Below, one piece after another: positions 16,369 through 26,132 of a stretch of 64,000 nucleotides of DNA. Below the pieces are notes generated by a model. That model worked only from the letters and a program-made list of their open reading frames with translations, was not told the DNA's origin and did no database searches. The position numbers and the translations under genes are program-made. The stretch comes from Cyclobacteriaceae bacterium (GTDB lineage Bacteria > Bacteroidota > Bacteroidia > Cytophagales > Cyclobacteriaceae). Every line of letters starts with the position of its first letter. Positions within the stretch are counted from its first letter, which is position 1. The stretch covers positions 186,001 through 250,000 of the forward strand of contig CP129487.1 of assembly GCA_030584025.1 (NCBI GenBank), given 5' to 3'.

Positions 16369-18486
16369 TCAAAATTTCAATTCCTGAAATTCATTTTTCT
16401 TAAGCGCCAGGTAGAGCTGCCGATTTTTTTCAAACAACAACTTATCATATTGAATAGGAATGGTACTGATGCCCTGCAAAGTTACCAATCCAAATTTTTC
16501 ATGTTGCTTTACGATTGCATAACCGTTGTTCAGGTCTTCAACGGATTCATATTTCGGTTGCAGTAAGATATTGCCACCATCATCAGCCAAACCGATCTGA
16601 TCTCCGATGAAAATTTTTATACGACCATTCTCCTGAAGTTCTATTTTATTATAGCGTACATCCAGTGCAATTTTTCCATTACTGTAGATGAGTCCGTATT
16701 TGCCATTTTGCTTAACCACCGCGTAACCTTTATTAAAGGGGTAGACTTCTTCATAAACGGGCTGTACCACAATTTTATCTTCTTTGTTCAGGTATCCCCA
16801 CTTTCCCCTGATTTTTACTGCAGCCAGTCCTTCGCTGAAAGGTTGAATGCCCTCATACCGGTTGGCAATGCGTAAACGCCCCTGGTCATCAATAAATCCA
16901 TAACGTCCGTTTTTCTTAAGCCCGCGATACCCTTCGCTTGACGGATAAATTTCCTCTGAGCGCTCACTATGAGGTTGTTCCCGATGAATAATTTGTCCAT
17001 CAAAGTTGATCGTCCATTTTCCGCCTGATGAAATGGTTTCGAATAGCTTATCATCCTGAATGGTAAGTGGGTTGGTGGTGAAATAGATAATTTCTCCGGT
17101 GATTGATTTTAGGAAGGTAATGTTGCCCGACTTTTCAAAATATCGCTCAGCATTTAACAATGAGATTGGATTGGGCTGTGGGGTAACAACCCATCGTTCA
17201 TCGGTATCCATAATTCCATACTGACCTCTGAACTTTACGGCTACCAGGTTTTGATTCGTTCCTGAAATACTATCAAACACACATGCGATTATTTCTTGAC
17301 CGTATAAATTCACGCCACCATAGAAACCATTCTTCCGAACGGGAAAAAATGTTCCGTTAAATTTATCTATCTGTTCGTAGGCTTTGGTTGTCAGTGCCTT
17401 TCCGTTTTTATCAAACAGAATCCACCATTGTTTTCCCGGAAGGTGTTTCGAAGCGAGAAAGTGATCATCATCCATAATAATTTGATCGTATTCGGCAGGA
17501 AGTATTATAGTTCCATCACGATTGAGTACGCCCCATCTTTCTCCTACACTGAAAAGCGTTTGATCATTTTGAAATTGATTTAGACGCGTGAAATAAGTTT
17601 GTGCTATCGGGGCAAACTGTGTGTTCCACAACTGGCTACCAAAAGCATTGGTCATTTTCAACCTGTCATTTCCGAGGGGCAACAATGAGTCGGCTTCAAT
17701 TTCACGAATGAGTTTATTTTGTGCATCAAGAATTTTCCATGTATCGGGTAAGCGTGCTTTTACCGTTTTGTTTTCAATTGTTATTTCACGAAACACGGGT
17801 TCTTTCAGGATGTTTCCATCGCGGTTAATCAAACCTTGCTTTCCATCCTGATAGATAATGGCGATATTATTATTGAGTTGCGACAGGCTGTCGATGGAAA
17901 AAGGTGTTACCTGTCTTCCGTTTTCCGTGAACAAGGCGGTTTTGTTTTCACGATTTTGTACGGCATATCGCAAACTGCCGAGCGGATAAATGTTTTTATA
18001 GACTTGCGGAATGAGCAATTTGTTTTCAAGGTCAATCAAGCCATAGCGAAATTGATTTTCGTGTAGGGTATAAACGATGGCACGAAGTCCAGCGATTCTT
18101 AAACCTGCATACTCCAATGGTATGATTACCTTGCCTTTTGTATCCAGGCAGCCTGTGGTAATTCTGAACGACAATGGTGAGCGCCTGGTAACAATCAATA
18201 AGTTGTTTTTGGCAGGCAGTAAAGAAAAGTATTCCGGATCTGTTATTCGCTTATTTGTTATGCTGATGATGCCCCATTGGTCGCCAAGTTTGTAGCCTGT
18301 TACCTGGTTGATAACGGTGAACGTTTCATTGCTCCACCCAACGGCATCGTAAATTGCTGGAATAAGAATCTCTTCTTTTTCATTTTTTACGCCAAACTTT
18401 CCGCCCTCTTCAAATTTTTTGTAAGACTCCGCATATGCCGAAGCGGATGTTGCGAGCACCAAAATCACCAAAAGAAAATTCTTCAT
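16369..18486 (-). CDS. Exported WG-repeat protein
   Basis: A signal peptide (MKNFLLVILVLATSASAYA) precedes about a dozen to fifteen WG-type repeats, each with a (K/R)-(W/Y/F)-G-(L/V/I)-(I/L/V) core followed by I-(I/V)-x-P-x-Y-(D/E), for example GKWGYLNKEDKIVVQP and GKYGLIYSNGKI. The repeats are beta-hairpin units of unknown role, often in exported Bacteroidota proteins. No enzymatic domain is visible. The frame opens at a TTG (18495), but ATG 18486 is the natural start of the signal peptide. Single gene, divergent from the TonB receptor. Confidence 0.88.
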   Translation of the reverse strand: MKNFLLVILVLATSASAYAESYKKFEEGGKFGVKNEKEEILIPAIYDAVGWSNETFTVINQVTGYKLGDQWGIISITNKRITDPEYFSLLPAKNNLLIVTRRSPLSFRITTGCLDTKGKVIIPLEYAGLRIAGLRAIVYTLHENQFRYGLIDLENKLLIPQVYKNIYPLGSLRYAVQNRENKTALFTENGRQVTPFSIDSLSQLNNNIAIIYQDGKQGLINRDGNILKEPVFREITIENKTVKARLPDTWKILDAQNKLIREIEADSLLPLGNDRLKMTNAFGSQLWNTQFAPIAQTYFTRLNQFQNDQTLFSVGERWGVLNRDGTIILPAEYDQIIMDDDHFLASKHLPGKQWWILFDKNGKALTTKAYEQIDKFNGTFFPVRKNGFYGGVNLYGQEIIACVFDSISGTNQNLVAVKFRGQYGIMDTDERWVVTPQPNPISLLNAERYFEKSGNITFLKSITGEIIYFTTNPLTIQDDKLFETISSGGKWTINFDGQIIHREQPHSERSEEIYPSSEGYRGLKKNGRYGFIDDQGRLRIANRYEGIQPFSEGLAAVKIRGKWGYLNKEDKIVVQPVYEEVYPFNKGYAVVKQNGKYGLIYSNGKIALDVRYNKIELQENGRIKIFIGDQIGLADDGGNILLQPKYESVEDLNNGYAIVKQHEKFGLVTLQGISTIPIQYDKLLFEKNRQLYLALKKNEFQELKF

Positions 18487-18585
18487 CGGTCCCAAATATA
18501 GTATTTGGTATCAAACACTTAATGGAGGTATAGTGCCGCTTATCAGAAAGTGAAAAACCATTTATGTTCCGGCAGTGTTAAAAGG

Positions 18586-18594
18586 TATCTTTGC
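18586..18594 (+). promoter_or_regulatory. Exact -7 promoter box TATCTTTGC directly before the TonB-receptor start
   Basis: TATCTTTGC ends only 7 bases before the ATG at 18602. In Bacteroidota, transcription starts a few bases after this box, so the transcript would have almost no leader. No good TTG is seen at the -33 position (TTTA instead). Confidence 0.65.
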
Positions 18595-18601
18595 AGTTCA
18601 A

Positions 18602-21061
18602 ATGAAGAAAAACCTGTTTATATTAACCTTTGTGACGGCCTTAGGCTTTGTTACCAGTGCATGGAGTCAAAGCATCAGCATCAAGGGTCGCATTTTAGAT
18701 AAAGAAACATCAGAGCCTATTCCCTTTGCCACGTTTTCGTTGTACTCGGCTGACTCATCGCTGATTACCGGAGGAATAGCCGATATGAATGGTGCATTTG
18801 AAGTTAGCACGAAGCCGGGGTCTTACTATGGTTTAGTTCAGGTGGTATCCTATCGAAACCAGTTTGTTCCTTTGCGGCAGTATTCACAAGCGGTAACTGA
18901 CCTGGGTAAAATAGAACTGGTTGCTAATGTTCAAACCTTAAACGAAGTAGTGGTGAGCGCGGAACGATCACTCATGCAGATGGATCTGGATAAGCGCATT
19001 TTCAATGTTTCTGAAGATTTGAGTAATGTTGGGCGAAATGCAGTTGAAATTCTGGATAACCTTCCTTCTATTGTTGTCGATCAGGATGGAGGGGTTTCGC
19101 TGCGCGGTAGTCAGAATGTGCGGATACTTATTGACGGCAAGCCTTCCGGGTTAGCGGGCATCTCCAGTACCGATGCGTTACAGGCTCTCCAAGGAAGCAT
19201 GATTGAACGCATTGAAGTCGTGACCAATCCGTCAGTGCGGTATGAAGCTGAGGGAAATGCCGGCATCATCAACATCATCTTAAAGAAAGAACGTCAGGAT
19301 GGACTGAATGCGGTGATTGAAGGAACCATTGCACACCCGCTTAATACAGGAATCAGCACCACCATGAATTTCAGAAAGAAGAAAATGAATTACTTTCTGA
19401 ACTACAGTTCCAATTACCGTGAGCGCCCCGGACGTGCAAGCCTTTATCAGGAATTCACACCAAACGATACAACGTATTTCACGCGCTCAACCCGTGATTT
19501 TCTTCGAACAGGGTGGTCGCATAATTTTCGGGCAGGAACCGACATCATGATCAACGACAAGAATACATTCACAGCTGCTTTTCTGGTGAATGTTGGCGAT
19601 AACATGAACCTTACCGATATCACCTACCGCGATTATGATTTATTCGATGAACTAGGCCGGGAATTTGTTCGAAATGATCGCGAAGCTGAGGATGAAAAAA
19701 ACATGGAATATACCCTCAGCTATGAGAAGTTGTTTGATCAGGAAGGAAGGAAGCTTACGTTCTACGGTCAATACCGGAATAATGCGGAAACCGAAAAATC
19801 ATCCATTAGGCAACGCGTTATTTTAAATCTCTATCCAGATGGAGAATTAGAGAACCCTCAGCGCTCTTATAACAAAGAGTCGGAACAAAATACACTGTTG
19901 CAATTGGATTACATTCATCCGTTTAATGGCGGAAAAGGAAAGTTTGAAACAGGATATCGCGGAACGATTAGGGAAATCAATACGGATTATTTGATAGAGG
20001 AATTCATCAATGATAGTGAGTGGGTAAACTTTGGGAACTTCTCAAATACCTTTCAATATGATGAGAATATTCAGGCGCTGTATGTATTGATGGGGAATCA
20101 TGTTGGTAAAATTTCTTACGAGTTAGGATTGCGCATGGAATATACCGACATACGGACTGAGTTATCGAACTTCTCAGAATTGATTGGTGGGAATGAACCT
20201 GTTAATAACAAGTCGTACGCAAATTTCTTTCCCAGCATTCACGCCAATTATCACATCAACAATAACAATTCAGTTCAGGTAAGTTATAGCCGCAGGGTGA
20301 GTCGTCCGGGCTTTTGGTCACTGAATCCGTTCTCTTCATTCTCCGATGCACGAAATATCCGAATCGGTAATCCGGATCTTGATCCTGAATTCACCGATTC
20401 GTATGAAACCGGATATCTAGCGAATGGTGATACGTATTCTTTTTACGGTGGAATTTATTACCGCTATACAACAGATGTCACTGAGCGTATTACAGTTACT
20501 CGTCCACCGATTCGTGATACAACATTTATTATACCCACTAACCTGGGCGTGGAACAATTTTATGGATTTGAATTTAATGTTAGTAAGGATTTCACAAAAT
20601 GGTGGACCATTAATGGCAATGCAAATTTTTTCAGGGCTATTACTGAGGGTGAGTACGAGGGAGAATCATTTGATCGGGACACATATACCTGGAATTCACG
20701 GGTGAGTAACCGGTTTACCTTGGGTAAGCGAACCAATTTGCAGGCAACTGTTTTTTACCGTGCGCCACAGCAAACTACTCAGGGGCGCAGAGAAGCATTC
20801 TACACCCTTGATCTCGGGTTCACTAAGGACATCTGGAAGAATAAGGCGACCTTCTCGCTTAATGTTCGTGATGTGTTTAATACCCGCATCTTCCGATCCG
20901 TTAATGAAGGTGACGACTTTTATTTCCGTAACCGGTTCCAACGTGCTTTCACCACCATTACCGCTAGTCTGGTGTTTAGAATAAATCAGAGGCAGTTTGG
21001 TGAAAAGGAAGAGGAAGGTGATGGCGAACGCAATGGCTTTGATCAGGATTTTGATAACTAA
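18602..21061 (+). CDS. TonB-dependent receptor-like outer membrane beta-barrel protein
   Basis: The 819-residue protein has a signal peptide (MKKNLFILTF...TSAWS). A CarboxypepD_reg-like domain (about residues 22-105) follows, then a TonB plug (DNLPSIVVDQDGGVSLRGS...VRILIDGKP) and a 22-strand-type barrel of the OMP_b-brl_3 class. That class is common in Bacteroidota for receptors not paired with a SusD protein. No SusD gene is nearby, so the substrate cannot be inferred. The frame extends upstream to a GTG at 18575, but the signal peptide fixes ATG 18602. The stop overlaps the convergent mocA-like stop by four bases. Confidence 0.9.
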   Translation: MKKNLFILTFVTALGFVTSAWSQSISIKGRILDKETSEPIPFATFSLYSADSSLITGGIADMNGAFEVSTKPGSYYGLVQVVSYRNQFVPLRQYSQAVTDLGKIELVANVQTLNEVVVSAERSLMQMDLDKRIFNVSEDLSNVGRNAVEILDNLPSIVVDQDGGVSLRGSQNVRILIDGKPSGLAGISSTDALQALQGSMIERIEVVTNPSVRYEAEGNAGIINIILKKERQDGLNAVIEGTIAHPLNTGISTTMNFRKKKMNYFLNYSSNYRERPGRASLYQEFTPNDTTYFTRSTRDFLRTGWSHNFRAGTDIMINDKNTFTAAFLVNVGDNMNLTDITYRDYDLFDELGREFVRNDREAEDEKNMEYTLSYEKLFDQEGRKLTFYGQYRNNAETEKSSIRQRVILNLYPDGELENPQRSYNKESEQNTLLQLDYIHPFNGGKGKFETGYRGTIREINTDYLIEEFINDSEWVNFGNFSNTFQYDENIQALYVLMGNHVGKISYELGLRMEYTDIRTELSNFSELIGGNEPVNNKSYANFFPSIHANYHINNNNSVQVSYSRRVSRPGFWSLNPFSSFSDARNIRIGNPDLDPEFTDSYETGYLANGDTYSFYGGIYYRYTTDVTERITVTRPPIRDTTFIIPTNLGVEQFYGFEFNVSKDFTKWWTINGNANFFRAITEGEYEGESFDRDTYTWNSRVSNRFTLGKRTNLQATVFYRAPQQTTQGRREAFYTLDLGFTKDIWKNKATFSLNVRDVFNTRIFRSVNEGDDFYFRNRFQRAFTTITASLVFRINQRQFGEKEEEGDGERNGFDQDFDN

Positions 21062-21678
21062 CGCGTAAGCCTGGCGTAGTCTGAAGGTGTATCGATATCT
21101 ATTTCACCTGACGGAAACTTAATTTCAACAATGCTTCCGGCATGTTTTTCCAATATCTTTTTAGCGCCTTGGTCATCTTTTAGTTCGAGCAATTCCGCAA
21201 ACATACTTTTGTCAAATAGAGCGGGTACTCCGGTTGTAGAAGCATAAGCGGATGCAACGATTGTCGCCTTGGAAGTTCTGTGCGTTGTAATGAGCAAATT
21301 CAAATGCTCGGCTGTTAAATAAGGCTGATCACAAACCAGAATGACTATGGCTTGTGTATCGCCACGTGTTTTTAAAATGTGTGATACACCTGCTTTGATG
21401 GAACTGCCCATTCCGTTTTGCCAGTCAACATGATGCAGCACATCAATGTTCAAGTCCTGAATGACTTCCTGGTGTTGTTCGAAATTATGCCCAAGTACAA
21501 CCGTAACGTGTTGCGAATCAGTTTCAAGTGCGGTTAAAACTGTTTTTCGTAACAAGGGTACACCATTTACCTTGATAAGTTGTTTGGATTGCCCTAAGCG
21601 GGAGGAGGAGCCTGCCGCCAGGATAAGCATGATGATTTTATCCGCATGCTTTTGCTGAAGTTCATTCCCTGAACTCAT
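21058..21678 (-). CDS. MocA/MobA-like nucleotidyltransferase
   Basis: NTP-transferase fold with the N-terminal signature LILAAGSSSRLGQSKQL and a central VCDQPY motif, typical of MocA (CTP:molybdopterin cytidylyltransferase) and related MobA-like enzymes. Together with xdhC upstream and iorAB in the same region it most likely makes the cytosine dinucleotide form of the molybdenum cofactor used by hydroxylases of the xanthine dehydrogenase family; the exact nucleotide is inferred. Start overlaps the preceding stop (ATGA), showing coupling. Confidence 0.85.
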   Translation of the reverse strand: MSSGNELQQKHADKIIMLILAAGSSSRLGQSKQLIKVNGVPLLRKTVLTALETDSQHVTVVLGHNFEQHQEVIQDLNIDVLHHVDWQNGMGSSIKAGVSHILKTRGDTQAIVILVCDQPYLTAEHLNLLITTHRTSKATIVASAYASTTGVPALFDKSMFAELLELKDDQGAKKILEKHAGSIVEIKFPSGEIDIDTPSDYARLTR

Positions 21679-22181
21679 TCCAGCGGTTTGGCTGCCTGAA
21701 ACATTTCTTCCGTAATGGTTCCACCCAGATTAGAGTCCGAGTCGACCAGAATTTTCCAAATACCATTTTCTTTTCGAAGAGTAACGTGAAACTGGCCATA
21801 GCCAATTCGTTTTTCTCCAGTTGCGCTAACTGATTCATTTTTGAAGTACCCTACTTCGTATGCCAGGTTTCCATTGCTGATTCTTTCTGTGAAGCGAAGC
21901 TCAAAAGTATAATCTATTTTATTCTTAGCTAACGACTCTTTCCATCCCGGCCAACCCGCTTCCATATTTTTTTGATACTCGGTGAGGTCGAGAATTTTTC
22001 CTGAATTTCGCTCCGCTCTTACCAGATCGGTTGAGTGCAGGGAGGCAAATGTGGCCACATCCTGATTCATGATGGCTTTGGTAAACGGTTTCCAAACCTG
22101 TTCGTTGATTTCCTGTTGTGGTGTTTGGGCAAACACAGTTGTTGTAAGCCCCACCAGGCACAGGTATATTAGTTTCTTCAT
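21675..22181 (-). CDS. Exported NTF2/SnoaL-like (DUF4440-type) protein
   Basis: A signal peptide (MKKLIYLCLVGLTTTVFAQ) leads a single cone-shaped alpha+beta domain of about 145 residues. The pattern W-x-P-F-x-(K)-A-(I/M)...D...F...GYGQFHVTLRKENGIWKILVD is characteristic of NTF2-like/DUF4440 proteins. These bind small ligands or have minor enzymatic roles; nothing here tells which. It lies 12 bp after xdhC and overlaps mocA by four bases, so it is embedded in the molybdenum-related transcript, although it is exported while its partners are cytoplasmic. Confidence 0.8.
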   Translation of the reverse strand: MKKLIYLCLVGLTTTVFAQTPQQEINEQVWKPFTKAIMNQDVATFASLHSTDLVRAERNSGKILDLTEYQKNMEAGWPGWKESLAKNKIDYTFELRFTERISNGNLAYEVGYFKNESVSATGEKRIGYGQFHVTLRKENGIWKILVDSDSNLGGTITEEMFQAAKPLE

Positions 22182-22193
22182 GCGTGTAAATTT

Positions 22194-23351
22194 TTATCCG
22201 TTAACGGATTTATTCTCGGTTTCGTTGTGAAGGTATACCTGTTTGAAAACCTGATCACCTTTTCGTTCATGAATGGGTCCGCTTCTGTATTTCAGGAACC
22301 CGCCCGAACGATTGGCAAACTTGCTTTGGATTTCTGCAAGGATGGATAACGCAATTTCGTCTGGTGTTTCTGCACCTATGTCCAGGCCAATGGGGGAGTG
22401 AATTCGTTGGAGGTCTTCAGGAGTTAAGACAATATTTTGTGTCTCAAACTCTGCTACCATCTTATCAAATCGCTTACGCGGCCCGAGTATGCCAATATAC
22501 GGTGTAGTTGTTTGGATAAGTTTCTTCAATACATCCCGGTCGTACTCATAATTGTGTGACATAAGCACGCAAGCGGTGTGAGGGGTAATCACAAAATCCC
22601 GATCGATAAATTCGCGTTGGCAAAGTGATAGTTTATCAGCTGATGGGAAAAAGACTGGAGCAATGTGCGACACACATTCATCGGTTACCTGAACATCCCA
22701 ACCCAGCGATTTAGCCAGTGTACTGACTGGTCGTGCGTCAAAACCTCCACCAAAAATGATAAGGGAAACAACGGGTTGAATCAACTCAATAAAAATTTCT
22801 TCACCAAGAATGGTTTTGGTTTCACTGCGGTGATGCGTGAAAACCGCAGTCAATGCCTGAAGCACCGATGAGTTTAATTGGCTATCAGAAAATTCGGATT
22901 GAGGTTGAAGATGATGATCTAATAAAAATTTTTCTCCCGCAAATTCTCCACGAACTCGTGTGGCCAATGCCACCGGCTCGTTTTGGGTTACGATTTTTTG
23001 AATCAATGAAATTGTATCTGATCCTTCGTAAACCGGTTCAATCAGCACATCAATCACCCCGTTACACCCCAACCCGATTCCGAGGTTTTGGTTGCTTTCT
23101 TCCCGCGTATCGTAGGTGATGGTCATGGCTTTATTGTCCGTCATCACCTGGCGTGCTTTTCGAAGGGCATCCCCTTCCAAGCATCCACCACTGATGGAGC
23201 CCACCCATTTTCCATCATCGGTAATGAGCATGCGCGCCCCGGGACTTCGGTACGAGGAGCCCCTGACATTTACCACGGTAGCCAAGGCCGCCTTGCGTTG
23301 CGAAAAATCAACGTTGTTGAATGTAGCCAGTATGGTTTTGAGTTCCTTCAT
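22194..23351 (-). CDS. xdhC: XdhC/CoxI-family molybdenum cofactor insertion protein
   Basis: Chaperone that binds and helps sulfurate Moco and inserts it into xanthine-dehydrogenase-type enzymes. The N-terminal XdhC_CoxI domain shows RGSSYRSPGARML and GSISGGCLEGD. The C-terminal Rossmann domain shows IIFGGGFDARP and ends with a DIGAETPDEIALSILAEI helix. The conserved Cys in SGGCLEGD (Moco contact) is present. First gene of the xdhC - NTF2-like - mocA group; its likely clients are IorA/IorB encoded 4 kb away on the same strand. Confidence 0.9.
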   Translation of the reverse strand: MKELKTILATFNNVDFSQRKAALATVVNVRGSSYRSPGARMLITDDGKWVGSISGGCLEGDALRKARQVMTDNKAMTITYDTREESNQNLGIGLGCNGVIDVLIEPVYEGSDTISLIQKIVTQNEPVALATRVRGEFAGEKFLLDHHLQPQSEFSDSQLNSSVLQALTAVFTHHRSETKTILGEEIFIELIQPVVSLIIFGGGFDARPVSTLAKSLGWDVQVTDECVSHIAPVFFPSADKLSLCQREFIDRDFVITPHTACVLMSHNYEYDRDVLKKLIQTTTPYIGILGPRKRFDKMVAEFETQNIVLTPEDLQRIHSPIGLDIGAETPDEIALSILAEIQSKFANRSGGFLKYRSGPIHERKGDQVFKQVYLHNETENKSVNG

Positions 23352-23474
23352 AATACCGATCGGTGAATGTACTAATGAATCAAAAAATATCCTATGCCGA
23401 TTCCACCATCGGGGAATGATGCCAAAGTGTTACTTTGCATAGGGTGAATTTCAGGGTGAATATTTTTCAGTAGC

Positions 23475-26081
23475 ATGTGGCGGGTTAAGATCCTTTTCTG
23501 TTTTATGCTGGTCGTGGTGATGCGGGCTTTTGGTCAGAACGTGCCCGCTATGGATACCTTACCGGCCAAGGTTGGCCCGTTGAAACTGGAGAAAAGTAAT
23601 GGGTTTAGTGTAACCGTATACACTGATAATCAGGAGTTGTTTACACAATGGTTGGCAACACATTCAATGCATTATAAGAAAGTTTCCGACCACTATTTCC
23701 TGGTTTCCAACCTCAATAATCAAAAGCTCGACCTATTAAAGAAAGTACCGGGTGTGAAGTTTATTGACCGCGGAATCCGAAAAGCAAAGGAGGAAGTTGT
23801 GTTGGGTGATTTCGATCTTTCTGTAAATGGAATAACAGCAGTACATGCCTTATTTCCCGATGCTGCCGGTAGTGGGTCGCTGGTTTCCATTAAAGAAAAA
23901 CCATTCGATCAACAGGATATCGATTTAAAAGGACGTATTGTGCTGAATGATCAGTTTGACGAAGCCTCTACTTTTCATGCTACGTTTATGGCTACTATAG
24001 CAGTCGGGGCGGGCAACACCTCTCCGTTTGCCAAAGGGGTAGCGTGGCAAGCAAGCGTAACCACTTCCGATTTTGATCAGTTGCTGCCGGATGATGGAGA
24101 CGAACTTACACAGGCTGGCGTCTCTGTTCAAAATCATTCTTATGGTGTAGGGCTTGAAAATTATTATGGAATAGAATCGAGTGCCTATGATCAGGCTGGC
24201 ATTACCCATCCGGAAATTCTCCACGTTTTTTCTTCGGGAAACAGGGGAACTGATACTCCGGTGGAGGGGGCATATAACGGTGTAAGTGGATTTGCCAATC
24301 TTACCGGGCAGTTCAAGGTTGCCAAAAATGTACTTACGGTGGGTTCGGCCGATCGTTTTGGAAATTATGTTTCGTTAAGTTCAAAAGGTCCGGCCCATGA
24401 TGGACGGGTAAAACCCGAGCTGATTGCTTTTGGTGATGCCGGTTCGTCTGAAGCTGCTGCTGTAGTTTCCGGTGCGGCTTTGGTGATTCAGGATGCGTAT
24501 AAACAAAAATTCGGAGTACTTCCGGATGCTTCTCTGGTAAAGGCAGTATTGATTAATAGCGCCCGCGATGTGGGCAGGCCGCAGGTGGATTTTGAAACAG
24601 GCTTTGGAAATGTAGATGCTTTGAATGCGATTCGTACAATTGAAACTGAAAATTTTTTTCTGGATGAAGTTGGGGATGAGGATTCTAAGCTTTTTTCGAT
24701 AGTTGTTCCGGCACAAGCCGAAGAACTGAAAGTAACCGTGGCGTGGAATGATCTCCCCGCTGATCCATTTTCTGAAAAAGCCTTGGTTAACGATTTGGAC
24801 CTAACAATCAGAAATATTACGGCAAATGAAATTTGGGAGCCATGGGTATTAAACAGTGCTCCAACTGTCACGAACTTGCAAAGTCTGGCGCAACGAGGAA
24901 AAGATCGACTGAATAATGTGGAGCAGATTACCGTGTCATTTCCTTCAGAAGGGGAGTATGAAATTAGGATACATGGTTATGAAGTGCAGAATACACAACC
25001 GTTCAGCATCGCGTATGAAATCAATTCCGGATTTGAGTGGCGTTATCCATTTACCACTGACCCGCTTCAAACCGATGTTGCTAATTTTATCCGTTGGCGT
25101 TGGTATGGTTCTGCTGAAACAGGCCTGTTGCAATACCAATCCGTTAATGACGTTTCCTGGCAAACCATAGGTAATGTTGACTTAACCGATCAGGCTTTTG
25201 AATGGAATACTCCGCCTGTTATTGGTTTGTATCGCCTTCGGATGGTTGTTGGAGCGAATTATTTTGATTCTGAAATTTTTTCGATTTCAAAACCCGACCG
25301 GCTTTCAGTCGGGTTTAATTGTGAGGAGGCAGTAATGTTCACCTGGAATCGTGAAGAAGCAGCCGATGAATATCGGCTTTATGAGGTTGGTGAAAAGTAC
25401 CTGGAGCCGATTCTTACTACAACGGATACATTTGCAATTTTTCAGAAATCGGAATTAGAAACGGCTTACTTTACCGTAGCGCCTGTGTTTGGTGCGGTGG
25501 AAGGAAGTCGCGAGTTTACGATTGATTATAATACCCAGGGAACCGGTTGTTATTTCCGGTCGTTTGTTGCCCGCAATTACGTGGTGAATGAAAAGGCTGA
25601 ATTTGACGTGTCACTTGGAACAACCTTTAATCTGCAATCGGTCGTGTTGGAGCGATTGAACGGATCAACGTTTGAACCGGTGCAATCCCTAACGGTACTT
25701 GAATCCAACAATTTTTTACTGACAGATGCTTCGCCTCGGGCTGGCATTAACATTTATCGTGCAAGACTGGTCACGACTGCTCAAGAAAATATTCTCAGCG
25801 AAGAGGAAGAAATCTTATTTGTTCGTCCTGCCGATTTATATGTGTTTCCAAACCTATTAAACAAGCAGGATGTACTGAGTGTGATCAGTAACGATCAGGG
25901 AACTGTGCAAGCCGAATTGATTGATCCTTTGGGAAAAGTGGTTCTGCGGCAGGAGATTTCAGGGGATGTGAAGGTGTTGGATATTTCCGAAGTGCGTTCG
26001 ATTCAGACCGGCATTTATATTTTAAAAATCAAACTTGATACTGGTACTTTCTTAACCTCACGGGTAGTGATCACCGAATAA
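23475..26081 (+). CDS. S8 subtilisin-family protease with type IX secretion tail
   Basis: An 868-residue exported protease. After a signal peptide (about residues 1-20) and an inhibitor-like prosegment, a divergent S8 domain spans about 110-390. Candidate triad: Asp about 145 (KPFDQQD), His about 168 (FHATFMAT, in place of the usual HGTHVAG) and Ser about 325 (GSSEAAAVVSG, in place of GTSMAAP). The oxyanion Asn is in SSGN (about 256). A P-domain-like beta region follows. The last roughly 80 residues (VFPNLLNKQDVLSV...GIYILKIKL) form a T9SS type A sorting domain, so surface anchoring or release through the T9SS is expected. It is transcribed against its neighbours. Confidence 0.87.
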   Translation: MWRVKILFCFMLVVVMRAFGQNVPAMDTLPAKVGPLKLEKSNGFSVTVYTDNQELFTQWLATHSMHYKKVSDHYFLVSNLNNQKLDLLKKVPGVKFIDRGIRKAKEEVVLGDFDLSVNGITAVHALFPDAAGSGSLVSIKEKPFDQQDIDLKGRIVLNDQFDEASTFHATFMATIAVGAGNTSPFAKGVAWQASVTTSDFDQLLPDDGDELTQAGVSVQNHSYGVGLENYYGIESSAYDQAGITHPEILHVFSSGNRGTDTPVEGAYNGVSGFANLTGQFKVAKNVLTVGSADRFGNYVSLSSKGPAHDGRVKPELIAFGDAGSSEAAAVVSGAALVIQDAYKQKFGVLPDASLVKAVLINSARDVGRPQVDFETGFGNVDALNAIRTIETENFFLDEVGDEDSKLFSIVVPAQAEELKVTVAWNDLPADPFSEKALVNDLDLTIRNITANEIWEPWVLNSAPTVTNLQSLAQRGKDRLNNVEQITVSFPSEGEYEIRIHGYEVQNTQPFSIAYEINSGFEWRYPFTTDPLQTDVANFIRWRWYGSAETGLLQYQSVNDVSWQTIGNVDLTDQAFEWNTPPVIGLYRLRMVVGANYFDSEIFSISKPDRLSVGFNCEEAVMFTWNREEAADEYRLYEVGEKYLEPILTTTDTFAIFQKSELETAYFTVAPVFGAVEGSREFTIDYNTQGTGCYFRSFVARNYVVNEKAEFDVSLGTTFNLQSVVLERLNGSTFEPVQSLTVLESNNFLLTDASPRAGINIYRARLVTTAQENILSEEEEILFVRPADLYVFPNLLNKQDVLSVISNDQGTVQAELIDPLGKVVLRQEISGDVKVLDISEVRSIQTGIYILKIKLDTGTFLTSRVVITE

Positions 26082-26084
26082 AAA

Positions 26085-26110
26085 AAATGCCGGAGTGAGC
26101 CCCGGCATTT
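26085..26110. terminator. Intrinsic terminator between the subtilase and HEIGH protease genes
   Basis: AAATGCCGG pairs with CCGGCATTT (9 bp) over an 8-base loop, with an A-tract before and TATTTG after. It lies between convergent genes and can serve both. Its stem is nearly the same as that of the terminator at 16325. Confidence 0.75.
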
Positions 26111-26132
26111 ATTTGCGTGAGATATTAAAATC

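Noticed and set aside
18491..18500. Minus-strand TATATTTG box for the WG-repeat gene
   Set aside because: It would place the transcription start at about the ATG itself; unlike the TonB-receptor case the box is not exact, so I did not annotate it.
23431..23438. TACTTTGC as promoter of the subtilase gene
   Set aside because: One base short of the TAnnTTTG spacing and no -33 TTG was found.
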